From assembly GCA_964423505.1 (NCBI GenBank), contig CAYREX010000002.1:248001-312000 (forward strand): a stretch of 64,000 nucleotides of DNA, read 5' to 3'. The first letter of the stretch is position 1. Every line of letters begins with the position of its first letter. Below, piece by piece: positions 49,878 to 58,653 of this stretch. Made by a program: the position numbers and the translations under genes. A model generated the notes under the pieces. The model searched no databases, had not been told where the DNA came from, and worked only from the letters and a program-made list of their open reading frames with translations. This DNA is from CAYREX01 sp964423505 (GTDB lineage Bacteria > Fermentibacterota > Fermentibacteria > Fermentibacterales > JCC-6).

Positions 49878-51037
49878 TCGGCCGGGTCGGACCGGTGGCC
49901 GCGCTGCTGACGTCCACCCTGCTGGCCGCAGGCTGCGGAGGAGGGGGGCCGTCGGAGGGCGCCTCGGCGACCACCGGGCCGGCGGGGCCGGACACGGTGG
50001 TCATATCGCCGGTGGACACCATCGGCGTGCTCATGGGCGACTCCAATTACGTCTTCGGCACCATCGGCGAGGCGGTTTACACCCCCGGAGGCGACATCGC
50101 GGTGCTGGACGAGGTGGATGCCTGCGTGAAGGTCTACTCCCCGGAGGGGGAGTTCCTGATGAGGGTGGGCCGCAGCGGCAGCGGCCCCGGCGAGGTGAGG
50201 CACCCCGGCGGGCTGGCCATGCTCTCCGACTCCTCCTTCGCGCTGATGGACACCCAGACCGGCGGCGTGCATCGCTTCCATCCGGACGGCAGCTTCGACA
50301 CCCTCCACATCGACTTCATGGGCGACGGGTCGCCCCAGTGGGCCTGGGGCGTGGACAGCTGCGCCTTCGTCGCGGCCTATCTGGACGACGAGATGACCGG
50401 GGGGATGCTGGAGATGGTCTACAGGGTCGGACGCTGGGAGACGGAGAGGGAGCCGGAGGTGGTCTACCACGAGCACCGGTTCCCCTTCGACCACGCGGAC
50501 ATGGCCGGCTTCATCACCCAGTCGGTCTTCTCCGTGGCCTTTGCCGCCGGGCGGGACGGCACCGTCTTCGTCGCCCCCGTCTCCTCGGAGGAGTACCGGA
50601 TAGACGTCTTCGACAGGGAGGGTACCAGTACCGGCACCATCACCCGGGAGCTGCCCCGGGTGGCAAAGTCCGAGGAGGAGATCGAGGAGGAGGAGGCGCT
50701 CATGGAGGCGATCCTCCGCGAGCGTGGCATCCCGGACTACATGAACCGCTTCGAGGCCGACCCCTGGAGGTGGATGGTGACACCGCAGGGGCTCGGCGTT
50801 GACGGCGAAGGCAGGCTTTGGGTCCGCAACGGCACCGTAGACGGCATCGTCATGGACGTCTACTCGCCGGACGGTGAGCACCTGGCCGTGGTCGCCGTGG
50901 AGGGGGTTACGGACCCCGACACCTACGACTACACGCTGCTGAAGGTCCAGCCGCAGGGCATCCTGGCCTACTCGCTGCAGTCGCCGGACTACCCGAAGCT
51001 CTTCGTCCTCCCCATGCCGGACCTGCCGGCGCCCTGA
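49874..51037 (+). CDS. Six-bladed propeller (6-bladed/NHL-type) lipoprotein
   Basis: 387 residues. Lipobox LLAAGC (Cys 21) then NHL/6-bladed propeller blades: YVFGTIGEAVYTPGGDIAVLDEVDACVKVYSPEGEFLMRVGRSGSGPGEVRHPGGLAM, VDSCAFVAAYLDD, YRIDVFDREGTSTGTI, GLGVDGEGRLWVRNGTVDGIVMDVYSPDGEHL. This matches the BF3164/6-bladed propeller lipoprotein families. ATG overlaps the SDR stop (ATGA). Probably anchored in the outer membrane; ligand unknown. Confidence 0.8.
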   Translation: MIGRVGPVAALLTSTLLAAGCGGGGPSEGASATTGPAGPDTVVISPVDTIGVLMGDSNYVFGTIGEAVYTPGGDIAVLDEVDACVKVYSPEGEFLMRVGRSGSGPGEVRHPGGLAMLSDSSFALMDTQTGGVHRFHPDGSFDTLHIDFMGDGSPQWAWGVDSCAFVAAYLDDEMTGGMLEMVYRVGRWETEREPEVVYHEHRFPFDHADMAGFITQSVFSVAFAAGRDGTVFVAPVSSEEYRIDVFDREGTSTGTITRELPRVAKSEEEIEEEEALMEAILRERGIPDYMNRFEADPWRWMVTPQGLGVDGEGRLWVRNGTVDGIVMDVYSPDGEHLAVVAVEGVTDPDTYDYTLLKVQPQGILAYSLQSPDYPKLFVLPMPDLPAP

Positions 51038-51047
51038 GCGCAGGTCC

Positions 51048-51734
51048 GTGACCCGGAAGCTGCCCGCCCGGGAAGGCGCCGCCCGCGGACGCTACCCGAC
51101 CTCCCGCTACCTTGGCATCTGGCTCTTCGGCGTGACCCTCGGCTACTTCGAGGCGGCCATCGTGGTCTACCTGAGACGCATCGTCTTCCCGGAGGGCTTC
51201 GGCTTCCCGCTCCCCGAGCTGGGCTCCTCCCTTGTCGCGGTGGAGCTGGGGAGGGAGCTGGCCAGCCTGTTGATGCTCGCGGGCGTGGCGTTGGCGGCGG
51301 CCCGCAGGCGCAGTGAGGTCCTGCCGGTCTTCTTCCTAGCCTTCGGGATATGGGACATCCTCTACTACGTCTTCCTGCAGCTGACCCTGGGATGGCCCGG
51401 AGGCCCGGGCACCTGGGACATCCTCTTCCTGATACCGGCTCCCTGGACCTCCCCGGTCTGGGCACCGGTGCTCATAGCCCTGCTCTTCGTGGCCGTTCCG
51501 TCGGTAATCCTGCTGCGGAGGCGCCCCGCCCGGTACGAGGCGGCGGACCGGGTGCTCATGGTGCTTGGAGGCGTGCTGGCCCTGGCCTCGTTCCTGTACA
51601 ACGCCTTGCCGGTGATGGAGGGTTCGACCCCCGGCGCCTTCCCCCTCTGGCTCTACCTGCCGGGGTTCGCGCTCATGGTCTGGGGCGCCCTGGCCGGGCT
51701 GCGGAGGGGAGACGGCGCCGGGTCAGAGCCTTGA
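51048..51734 (+). CDS. Conserved membrane protein
   Basis: 228 residues from GTG, with five or six helices (about 20-45, 67-85, 92-115, 138-158, 172-190, 203-220). The segment LGYFEAAIVVYLRRIVFPEGF, the E-x-GRELAS helix and AFGIWDILYYVFLQ followed by WDILFLIPAPWTSPVWAPV look conserved and functional, perhaps metal-binding, but the family name is unknown to me. It overlaps the convergent alcohol dehydrogenase gene by 12 bp. Confidence 0.7.
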   Translation: MTRKLPAREGAARGRYPTSRYLGIWLFGVTLGYFEAAIVVYLRRIVFPEGFGFPLPELGSSLVAVELGRELASLLMLAGVALAAARRRSEVLPVFFLAFGIWDILYYVFLQLTLGWPGGPGTWDILFLIPAPWTSPVWAPVLIALLFVAVPSVILLRRRPARYEAADRVLMVLGGVLALASFLYNALPVMEGSTPGAFPLWLYLPGFALMVWGALAGLRRGDGAGSEP

Positions 51735-52895
51735 CCGGAGTATCTCCTCCAGCCGGTCATCGGTGAGCTCCACCGGGTTCCTCTTCAGCCCGGTGGCCGA
51801 CGCCAGGCCTGGCAGATCCTCCTCTCCCACGCCGTAGTCGCCCAGTCGCGGCATGCCGAGCTCCTCCGTCCACCGTTCGAGGAGCTCCAGAAGGAGGGCG
51901 CACGAGCCCTCGACGTCTCCCGTGGCCTCGCCGGAGAACAGCTCTCCCGCCGCGGCGTAGAGCCGCAGGAACGGCCTGCCCGTCGCCCCGGCAGCGAGCA
52001 GGCCCTCCACGTTGGCCCTGGTGCAGGCTGCGAGTAGCGTCCCGCACAGAACTCCGTGGGGAATCGGGAACCTGGCGCCCACCGATGAGGCGAACCCGTG
52101 TACAACGCCGAGCCCGGCGTCCGTGAGCGTTATCCCGGAGAGCAACGCGGCGTAGGCCATGTCCCCCCTGGCCTCCGGGTCATCCCCGTCCCGGAAGGCC
52201 CGCGTCAGGCCGCTTCCCAAACGCCTCAGGCCGCTCAGTGCCAGCGCCTCGGTGAAGGGGCTCCCCCCGGTGGAGACAAGCGAGCCGAGAAGCTGGGTGA
52301 GGGCGTCCATGCCGCAGGCGGCGGTCACGTGCGGAGGACACGAGAGCGCCAGGTCCGGGTCGACCACCGCCAGGTCCGGCACCAGGTCGTCGTGCCTGAG
52401 AGAGGCCTTGAATCCTTCGGGCCCGACCCTGGACAGCACCGCGTTCCGGGTGGCCTCGCTCCCGGTGCCGGCGGTGGTGGGCAAGGCCACCAGCGGGCAC
52501 CTGCCGCCGGGGAAGGGCCTCGTCCCGACCCGCTCCAGGTAGCCGGCGACCGGCCCCTCCCGCACAAGCATGGCGGAGACCGCCTTGCCGGCGTCCAGGA
52601 CGCTGCCGCCCCCCGCGGCGACCACCAAGTCCACCTCGCCCCTCAGCCCTTCCGCCATGCCGTCCACCGTCTCCGGCGACGGCTCGCCGGCCACGCTCCG
52701 GACAGTCACGCGGAGCCCCGCTCCCTCGAGGCCACGGACGATACCATCCAGCCCGCCCGAGCGCCCGAGAGAGCCGGAGCCGGTCACCAGGAGGGCGGAG
52801 CCACCCAGGCGGGCCGCCTCCCCCGGAAGCCGTCCCGACGCACCGGCGCCCATGAGCACGCGGGGCACCCGGGCCAGCTCGAGGCCGGAAGTCAA
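51723..52895 (-). CDS. Iron-containing alcohol dehydrogenase
   Basis: 390 residues. Group III ADH fold: nucleotide motif VVAAGGGSVLDAGKAVSAM, PLVALPTTAGTGSEATRNAV (signature 1), metal ligands in VDPDLALSCPPHVTAACGMDAL, VVHGFASSVGARFPIPHGVLCGTLL (two His) as expected. The start is uncertain (TTG at 52895 without good ribosome site). It reduces aldehydes or oxidises alcohols with NAD(P), consistent with fermentation. It follows the ABM gene on the same strand. Confidence 0.9.
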   Translation of the reverse strand: MTSGLELARVPRVLMGAGASGRLPGEAARLGGSALLVTGSGSLGRSGGLDGIVRGLEGAGLRVTVRSVAGEPSPETVDGMAEGLRGEVDLVVAAGGGSVLDAGKAVSAMLVREGPVAGYLERVGTRPFPGGRCPLVALPTTAGTGSEATRNAVLSRVGPEGFKASLRHDDLVPDLAVVDPDLALSCPPHVTAACGMDALTQLLGSLVSTGGSPFTEALALSGLRRLGSGLTRAFRDGDDPEARGDMAYAALLSGITLTDAGLGVVHGFASSVGARFPIPHGVLCGTLLAACTRANVEGLLAAGATGRPFLRLYAAAGELFSGEATGDVEGSCALLLELLERWTEELGMPRLGDYGVGEEDLPGLASATGLKRNPVELTDDRLEEILRSRL

Positions 52896-52899
52896 GGCG

Positions 52900-53217
52900 C
52901 TAGGGCCGGATCGAGTCGTACCGGACCCCCTCCCTTGGCCTGGCCATCCAGTCGGCCACCGTCTCCCGCCACCTGAGGTAGTGGGCGGTCTCCTTGTGAG
53001 CCTTCGCCGCCTCCTCCGACCCGTAGGCCTCGTAGAGCAGGAACCGGCCCGGCTCCTCCCTGCTCCGGAGGACGTCGAACCTCATGTTGCCCGGCTCCTC
53101 CACCGACCTCTCGTGGTTGGCGACCGTCGCCTCCACGAAGTCCTCGATGTGCTCCTCCTCCACCCATACGTGCACGCAGGTAACGAACACCTCTACCCCC
53201 TTCGGTCTATGCGCCAT
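52900..53217 (-). CDS. Antibiotic biosynthesis monooxygenase (ABM)-type protein
   Basis: 105 residues from ATG 53217. EVFVTCVHVWVEEEHIEDFVEATVANHERSVEEPGNMRFDVLRSREEPGRFLLYEAYGSEEAAKAHKETAHYLRWRE is a clear ABM/YgiN dimeric ferredoxin-like fold with the conserved N-H-S-E region and LYEAY strand. Similar proteins include LsrG and quinol monooxygenases. Ribosome site is weak. It stops four bases before the alcohol dehydrogenase start. Confidence 0.85.
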   Translation of the reverse strand: MAHRPKGVEVFVTCVHVWVEEEHIEDFVEATVANHERSVEEPGNMRFDVLRSREEPGRFLLYEAYGSEEAAKAHKETAHYLRWRETVADWMARPREGVRYDSIRP

Positions 53218-53369
53218 CTGCTCGACGGTCAGTATGACCAAGTCAGGCAGCGCGGTCCAGCGCCGCCGGCATCTTGACCGGAGGGGGGCGTCGCAGGAAG
53301 ATAGGACCATGCGCAGGCGGCTGGCACCACCCTCGGACGGGGCATCCGACGAGGCGACAGGGGGTAGAC

Positions 53370-54839
53370 ATGGGGGCTTTCGCGCTGGGCCTGGCAACTC
53401 TGATCCTCTCCACGGCTTCCGGGCCCGGGCAGCAGGTTGACGGCATCGCCGTACTGCTGCTCCCCACCGGCGAGTCCGGGACTGCGGAACGGACCCTGGA
53501 GGACAGCTTGCTGTCCCTCATAGCGGTCGAGGTCGAAGGCCGCGAAGGCTTCGGTGTCCTGACCCGGGACACCACGCTCTCGCCGGATGAGGCGGAGCAG
53601 CTCCTCGTACGGCCGGATACGGGTATCGACGCCCTTGCGATGCTCTCCGTCGCCGACACGGACTCCACTGAGATCTCGATCGCCTTCCTCTCCCCCTCCG
53701 ACGAGCTGTTCCTGGCCGTCTCGGGGGGCATGTACCGGGAGGAGGGCGCCATCGCGCTGGATGAGTGGCCGCCGGACGACAGGACCGGACGTCAGCTCCT
53801 CCGGAACCTCTCCACCTACATCGTGGTCTCGTCCTACCTGAGCAGGGGCATGTGGCCCGAGGTGGCAGGGGAGTGCTCGGCCTACGTGGAGGGTCTGGAG
53901 GGCGACGACCCCCATGGAGTTACCGGAGAGGCTTCGTTCCTGGTCGTGCTCGCCTCGGCGCTGTACATGACCGGGTCGGACGAGGAGGAGGTGCTGGAGG
54001 TGTACGACAGGGCGCTCGAGGCCGACGCCGACGGCGCGGACGTCCTCACGGCCAGGGCCGGCCTGCTGATGGCCACCGGCGACGCCGCCGCTGCCCTCGA
54101 AGATGCCGATGCCGCCCTGGCGGTGGATTCCTCGCTCGTACGAGCCTGGTACCTGAGGGGTCTGCTACATGCCGGAAGCGGCGAGGAGGAGATCGCGCTC
54201 AGCGATTTCCAGCGCGTCATCGAGCTGGACTCTACGCAGACGGCAGCCTACCACGACGCCAGCATGCTCTGCATGAACCTGGGCGAGACCGGGACCGCCG
54301 TCGACCTGCTCGACCGGGTCATCGCCCTGGACCCCGATGACGCCTACAGCCATGTCTGCAGGGCCATCGTGAACGAGATGCTCCTGCACGAGTTCGAGGA
54401 CGCGCTGCTCGACTACGGGCGGGCCGCGGAGCTCCTGGAGAGCGGGGAGATGGGCAGCTTCGACTCTCGCTACCTGTCGCTCGGCGGAATGGTGCTGGAC
54501 GGCTCTGCCGGCCCCGGGGGCATCCTCGACTTCGTGGAGGCCATGAGCCTCGGGCTGGAGCGCTTCCTGGCCCATCCGGAGGGATCCTGCGAGTACCACG
54601 CCCAGAGGGGCTACTACTTCTCGGACTTCGGCGACTACGAGGCGGCCGAGGCCGACTTCTCGCAGGCTCTCTCGATGTCCGGATGCGACCCGGAGGTCTA
54701 CTTCGACAGGGCGCTCTGCCGCAGCAGCCTGGGAGATGCCGGGGGAGCGTTGGACGACCTGCGCGCATACCTGGCGTCAGGGCCGTCGAGCTCCGTCAGG
54801 CAGCGTATGGCCGAGCAGCTGCTGCAGGACCTGGAGTAG
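53370..54839 (+). CDS. Exported tetratricopeptide repeat protein
   Basis: 489 residues. N-terminal hydrophobic signal (GAFALGLATLILSTASG) then a small alpha/beta domain (VDGIAVLLLPTGESGTAERTLEDSLLSLIAVEVEGREGFGVL, to about 150) resembling the CsgG/peripheral domains placed before TPRs, and about seven TPR units (DADGADVLTARAGLLMATGDAAAALEDADAALAVD and following) to the end. The C-terminal 85 residues are paralogous to the end of the next gene. GGGGGTAGAC precedes the ATG. Role unknown. Confidence 0.75.
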   Translation: MGAFALGLATLILSTASGPGQQVDGIAVLLLPTGESGTAERTLEDSLLSLIAVEVEGREGFGVLTRDTTLSPDEAEQLLVRPDTGIDALAMLSVADTDSTEISIAFLSPSDELFLAVSGGMYREEGAIALDEWPPDDRTGRQLLRNLSTYIVVSSYLSRGMWPEVAGECSAYVEGLEGDDPHGVTGEASFLVVLASALYMTGSDEEEVLEVYDRALEADADGADVLTARAGLLMATGDAAAALEDADAALAVDSSLVRAWYLRGLLHAGSGEEEIALSDFQRVIELDSTQTAAYHDASMLCMNLGETGTAVDLLDRVIALDPDDAYSHVCRAIVNEMLLHEFEDALLDYGRAAELLESGEMGSFDSRYLSLGGMVLDGSAGPGGILDFVEAMSLGLERFLAHPEGSCEYHAQRGYYFSDFGDYEAAEADFSQALSMSGCDPEVYFDRALCRSSLGDAGGALDDLRAYLASGPSSSVRQRMAEQLLQDLE

Positions 54840-54845
54840 ACCGCA

Positions 54846-56432
54846 GTGCGAGTGAACCTCGTCCCGGAGGTCCTGGGGGCGGGGTTGTACCTCCTCCTCT
54901 GCGTTGCTTCCCCGGCCGGTCCCGCACCCTGCAGTGCAGAAGCCTCAGATGTCGATTTCGACAGCGACCTCGTGATTACCCGCGATGACGCGGGCGACCC
55001 GGACAGCATGCTGGCAGCGCTGGAGGACTCGCTGCTCCTCCGTCCGGGAGACCGGGACCTCCTGTTCGAGAAGGCCGGGCTGCTGTTCTACATGGACAGG
55101 TTCGCGGAGGCGGAGCAGGCCTATCAGGTGCTGCTAGACGCCAACCCCGACGACCAGGAGCTGAGAGTGGCACTGACCTCCCTCTACCTGGCAGCAGGGG
55201 ATGCGGATGCGGCACGGGAGCACGCCGACATGGCGGTCGCTCTCCAGACCGACTCCGCGGGTCTCTACGAGATCCTCTCCCTGCGCATGTTCGCCGCCAT
55301 GATGCAGGGGGACGCAGACCGGGCAGAGGAGGACTGCGCGCTGCAGATCGAGATGTGTCCGGACAGTCTGCTGCCCTACGGGAACATGACCAGCATCCTC
55401 ATGACCGCCGGCCGTATGAGCGAGGCCGCCTGGTACGCGAGGGAGGGCGTCCGCGTCGCTCCGGACAGCGGCTCCGCCCATCTGTCACTGGCCCGGATCT
55501 ATAACTACTCCGGGATGCCGGAGGATGCTCTGGAGAGCTACTCGCATGCGATAATGGCCGACCCGCTGCTCCTGGACGCCTACCTGGAGAGGGCGTCTCT
55601 CCATCTCTCGGAGGAGCTGTTCGACCCGGAGCTGGCCCTGGCAGACATGGAGGCAGCCGTCGGCCTGGCTCCCGACGACCCGGAGGTGCTGGCACGCCGC
55701 GCCCAGGCCCTCTGGTACTGCGGCGAGGACGACTCGGCCCTGGCGGCCCTGGACAGGGCCATGGAGCTGGACACAACCTGCGTCCATGCGTACACGATGG
55801 CCGCGGAGATACGCCAGTGGCGCCGGGAGCCGGACCACGTGGAGGAGCTGCTCCTCGATGTCGTCGAGATGGGAAACGCTACGGAGGAGGTATACTGCAG
55901 CCTGGTGATGAGCGCCGCCGGCACCGGCCATCCGGAGATAGCGGCGGAGCATGCCAGGGAGGCCATTGAGGACCTCGGATACGACGATACGATGCTCCAC
56001 CTCATCCTGGGCGGCTGCTGTCTCGAGCTCGGCCGATACGAGGAGGCGCACGAGAGCCTCCTCGCCGGATACGAAAGGCTCCGGGCCGGGGACTCCGGCT
56101 ACGTAACGAGCTGGGACCCTGACTCACTCGGGCTGGTCATCGCGGACCTGGAGACCTTCGTAGGGCTGCCGGAGGGATCGGCCGGCTACCACTTCAACAG
56201 GGGCATCTACCTTGGCGACAGGGGCCTCTACCGGGAGGCCGTGGACGACCTCACCACGGCGCTGGAGAATGCCCCGGACATGTGCGAGGCCTACTTCCAC
56301 AGGGCGCTCTGCCTCAAGGAGCTGGGTGACCATGCGGGCGCTGCCGACGACCTTGAGGACTTCCTCGACTCCGGGCCGGAGAGCTCCTGGCAGGAGCGTC
56401 TCGCCCGGCAGATGCTGGAGGACCTGGAGTGA
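54846..56432 (+). CDS. Exported tetratricopeptide repeat protein (paralog)
   Basis: 528 residues from GTG, signal peptide near VLGAGLYLLLCVASPAGPA, then about ten TPR-like units across the whole mature protein (DRDLLFEKAGLLFYMDRFAEAEQAYQVLLDANP, SGSAHLSLARIYNYSGMPEDALESYSHAIMADP and others). Its last 85 residues (RGIYLGDRGLYREAVDDLTTAL, YFHRALCLKELGDHAGAADDLEDFLDSGP) mirror those of the preceding protein, so a duplication is likely. Stop overlaps the glucosaminidase GTG (GTGA). Perhaps a scaffold for cell-wall enzymes. Confidence 0.75.
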   Translation: MRVNLVPEVLGAGLYLLLCVASPAGPAPCSAEASDVDFDSDLVITRDDAGDPDSMLAALEDSLLLRPGDRDLLFEKAGLLFYMDRFAEAEQAYQVLLDANPDDQELRVALTSLYLAAGDADAAREHADMAVALQTDSAGLYEILSLRMFAAMMQGDADRAEEDCALQIEMCPDSLLPYGNMTSILMTAGRMSEAAWYAREGVRVAPDSGSAHLSLARIYNYSGMPEDALESYSHAIMADPLLLDAYLERASLHLSEELFDPELALADMEAAVGLAPDDPEVLARRAQALWYCGEDDSALAALDRAMELDTTCVHAYTMAAEIRQWRREPDHVEELLLDVVEMGNATEEVYCSLVMSAAGTGHPEIAAEHAREAIEDLGYDDTMLHLILGGCCLELGRYEEAHESLLAGYERLRAGDSGYVTSWDPDSLGLVIADLETFVGLPEGSAGYHFNRGIYLGDRGLYREAVDDLTTALENAPDMCEAYFHRALCLKELGDHAGAADDLEDFLDSGPESSWQERLARQMLEDLE

Positions 56433-57112
56433 CCTCCCTCGGCCCCCGCGGATGGTGCCTCCCGCTCCTCCTCATCCCGGTCTTCTGCCTCCGGGCCGCT
56501 CCCGCCTGCATCCGCCCGAAGCAGGTGGAGGTCTACCCCTTCGACTCCCCCTTCGACGAGGAGCATACCGGGAGCGGAGAGGCCGCCTCAGCCTACGGAG
56601 AGGCTCCCGTGGCGGATGCGGATCACCCGGTGATGCTCATGGGTACCGGGAGCCTGGGAGCGGAGGAGCTGGTCGCCTTCCTCCTGGAGACCAACCCGGA
56701 CGCGGACCCGGAGAGGGTCGCCCTGCTGGCAGGGCTCTACGTGGAGGAGTGCGCCGTCGAGGGCGTCAACTCCGACGTGGCCTTCGCCCAGATGTGCCTC
56801 GAGACCGGCTTCCTTCGGTTCGGCGGGCTGGTCTCACCGGACCAGAACAACTTCTGCGGCCTCGGCGCGACGGGGCCCGGGAGCCCGGGGCACTCCTTCG
56901 CCGACGAGCGGGTCGGCGTGAGGGCCCACGTGCAGCACATGAAGGCGTACGCCTCCACGGAGCCGCTGGAGCACGAGCTGGTCGACCCCAGGTTCGACCT
57001 GGTCAGCCCCAGGGGGAGGGTCCCGGACATCTGGGCCCTGGCCGGCACCTGGGCCGCCGACCCGGACTACGGCCTGAAGCTTGCCGACATCCTCCAGGCC
57101 ATGTGCCCCTGA
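56429..57112 (+). CDS. Exported glucosaminidase (GH73-like)
   Basis: 227 residues. Signal region WCLPLLLIPVFCLRAAPA; core VALLAGLYVEECAVEGVNSDVAFAQMCLETGFLRFGGLVSPDQNNFCGLGATG has the GH73 glucosaminidase pattern, with catalytic Glu in LYVEECAVEGV or CLETGFL. It would cut peptidoglycan between GlcNAc and MurNAc. The start GTG lies within the stop of the upstream TPR gene, so the three genes (TPR, TPR, GH73) appear coupled. No SH3 or LysM anchor. Confidence 0.82.
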   Translation: MTSLGPRGWCLPLLLIPVFCLRAAPACIRPKQVEVYPFDSPFDEEHTGSGEAASAYGEAPVADADHPVMLMGTGSLGAEELVAFLLETNPDADPERVALLAGLYVEECAVEGVNSDVAFAQMCLETGFLRFGGLVSPDQNNFCGLGATGPGSPGHSFADERVGVRAHVQHMKAYASTEPLEHELVDPRFDLVSPRGRVPDIWALAGTWAADPDYGLKLADILQAMCP

Positions 57113-57311
57113 AGGACGCCACTCACGTCATGGTTGCAACATGAGAGAGTATCTGTGTCTCTTCCCCACCGACGGAGCTCCCCGGGACTCCTGACGGAGC
57201 GCCTTCCATTGACAGCGACAGCCGCAGGCAAGACAGTAAGGAGCTGTCTGGCAGCCACGGCAGAGGTCCTCGGCCAGATCTGTTCCGACCGGTCGCCATG
57301 AGGAGGGGACC
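57113..57311. other. Intergenic gap with no recognised element
   Basis: The 199 bp between the glucosaminidase stop and the next start contain only short imperfect palindromes and a GGAGGGGACC ribosome site before the ATG at 57312. I see no promoter, tRNA or repeat that I can defend. Confidence 0.4.
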
Positions 57312-58631
57312 ATGAGAGACCGCAGACTGTTCAGGACCATGCTTTCGTCCATGGTGATCCTGGCGTTCGCCGGGTGCTTCGCGGCATGCGGGGCTCCCGG
57401 GGAGGAGCCCGCGGACCAGCCCGGGACGCCCGAGGCAGATGATGCTGACCATCAGCCGATTACGCTGCAGCTCATTGCGCTCATCGAGAACAACCCCGAG
57501 GTGGGAGAGCTGCTGGAGGCTTCCATCGCCAGGGCGAAGGAGGCCAACCCCGACCCGGCAACGAACCCCGTCCAGAGCATCGGGGACTACTACGACTTCA
57601 TCGACCATGCGGTGCAGAGCCTTCCCCAGGACATGCTCGCCATAGAGGGCGACATGACCATGAGGGAGAGGATGCTCCAGGGCATCTGCTACCACCACTT
57701 CTTGGTCAGCCAGCCCCTGGAGGAGCTGGAGGACATGGGCCTCTTCTCGAGCTCCCTTCAGTACCACGAGCCGTTCGCCTCGTGGATGAGGGACTTCGCG
57801 GTCGCACAGGGCGAGTACATGAGCACCGAGGACTCCTGGAGCGAGGAGGTCTACCGGGCCGTCCTCGCCGACCCGGACTTCGGACTGCAGAACGGCTGGT
57901 ACGAGGACCCGTCCAACTGGAACACCTTCAACCGCTTCTTCTCCAGGTACCTCTCTTCGCCCGACGTGCGGCCCATCGCCTCTCCGGGGGACGCCTCGGT
58001 CATAGCGTCGCCGGCGGACTGCGTGCCGCAGGGCGTCTGGCCGATAAGCCGGGATTCGGAGATAGAGGTCGAGGGCGGCCTCACGGTGAAGGTCCTTACG
58101 TACTACAGCATCCACGACCTGCTGAAGTCGGACAGCGAGTATCGCGACGCCTTCGCAGGCGGAGCGCTCACGCATGTCTTCCTGAACGTGAACGACTACC
58201 ATCGCTACCACTTCGCCGTCGGCGGCGAGGTCCTGGAGAAGGAGATACTCACGAGGAACGTCGCCCTGGAGGTGACATGGGACGACGAGCAGGGCATCTA
58301 CGTCCCGCTGGACTCCACCGGATGGCAGTTCTCCCAGACCCTCGGATACGTCATCGTGGACACTGGAGAGCACGGGCTGGTGGCGCTGATTCCGATGGGC
58401 ATGGCCATGGTCTCGTCAGTCAACTTCGAGGACGAAGTGGCCGTCGGCAACACCCTCGAGAAGGGCGACATGCTGGGCAACTTCCTGTTCGGCGGGTCCG
58501 ACTTCATCATCCTCTTCCAGGAGGGTACCGGCTTCGAGCTGACCGCGCCCATGGATACGGACAGCACCTACGCCCACATCCTCATGGGCGAGGAGCTCGG
58601 ACGGCTGACGGGAGGCGCGCAGGGCGGGTGA
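57312..58631 (+). CDS. Phosphatidylserine-decarboxylase-like lipoprotein
   Basis: 439 residues. Lipobox in LAFAGCFAACG predicts an exported lipoprotein. The second half is a PSD/PsiD-type pyruvoyl decarboxylase: WNTFNRFFSRYL, ADCVPQGVW, THVFLNVNDYHRYHFAVGGEV (PSD YHR-H motif), and LGNFLFGGSDFIILFQEG, the counterpart of the LGST self-cleavage site (here GGS, so Ser is present). Known PSDs are membrane-associated on the cytoplasmic side, so an exported one is unusual. The N-terminal 170 residues are helical and unfamiliar. Whether it self-processes is inference. Confidence 0.82.
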   Translation: MRDRRLFRTMLSSMVILAFAGCFAACGAPGEEPADQPGTPEADDADHQPITLQLIALIENNPEVGELLEASIARAKEANPDPATNPVQSIGDYYDFIDHAVQSLPQDMLAIEGDMTMRERMLQGICYHHFLVSQPLEELEDMGLFSSSLQYHEPFASWMRDFAVAQGEYMSTEDSWSEEVYRAVLADPDFGLQNGWYEDPSNWNTFNRFFSRYLSSPDVRPIASPGDASVIASPADCVPQGVWPISRDSEIEVEGGLTVKVLTYYSIHDLLKSDSEYRDAFAGGALTHVFLNVNDYHRYHFAVGGEVLEKEILTRNVALEVTWDDEQGIYVPLDSTGWQFSQTLGYVIVDTGEHGLVALIPMGMAMVSSVNFEDEVAVGNTLEKGDMLGNFLFGGSDFIILFQEGTGFELTAPMDTDSTYAHILMGEELGRLTGGAQGG

Positions 58632-58653
58632 CTCCGTTAGGGTGAAGGATCTC

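Noticed and set aside
57130..57150. Palindrome around GTTGCAAC as an operator
   Set aside because: Only an eight-base core is symmetrical and the flanks do not match; chance is likely.
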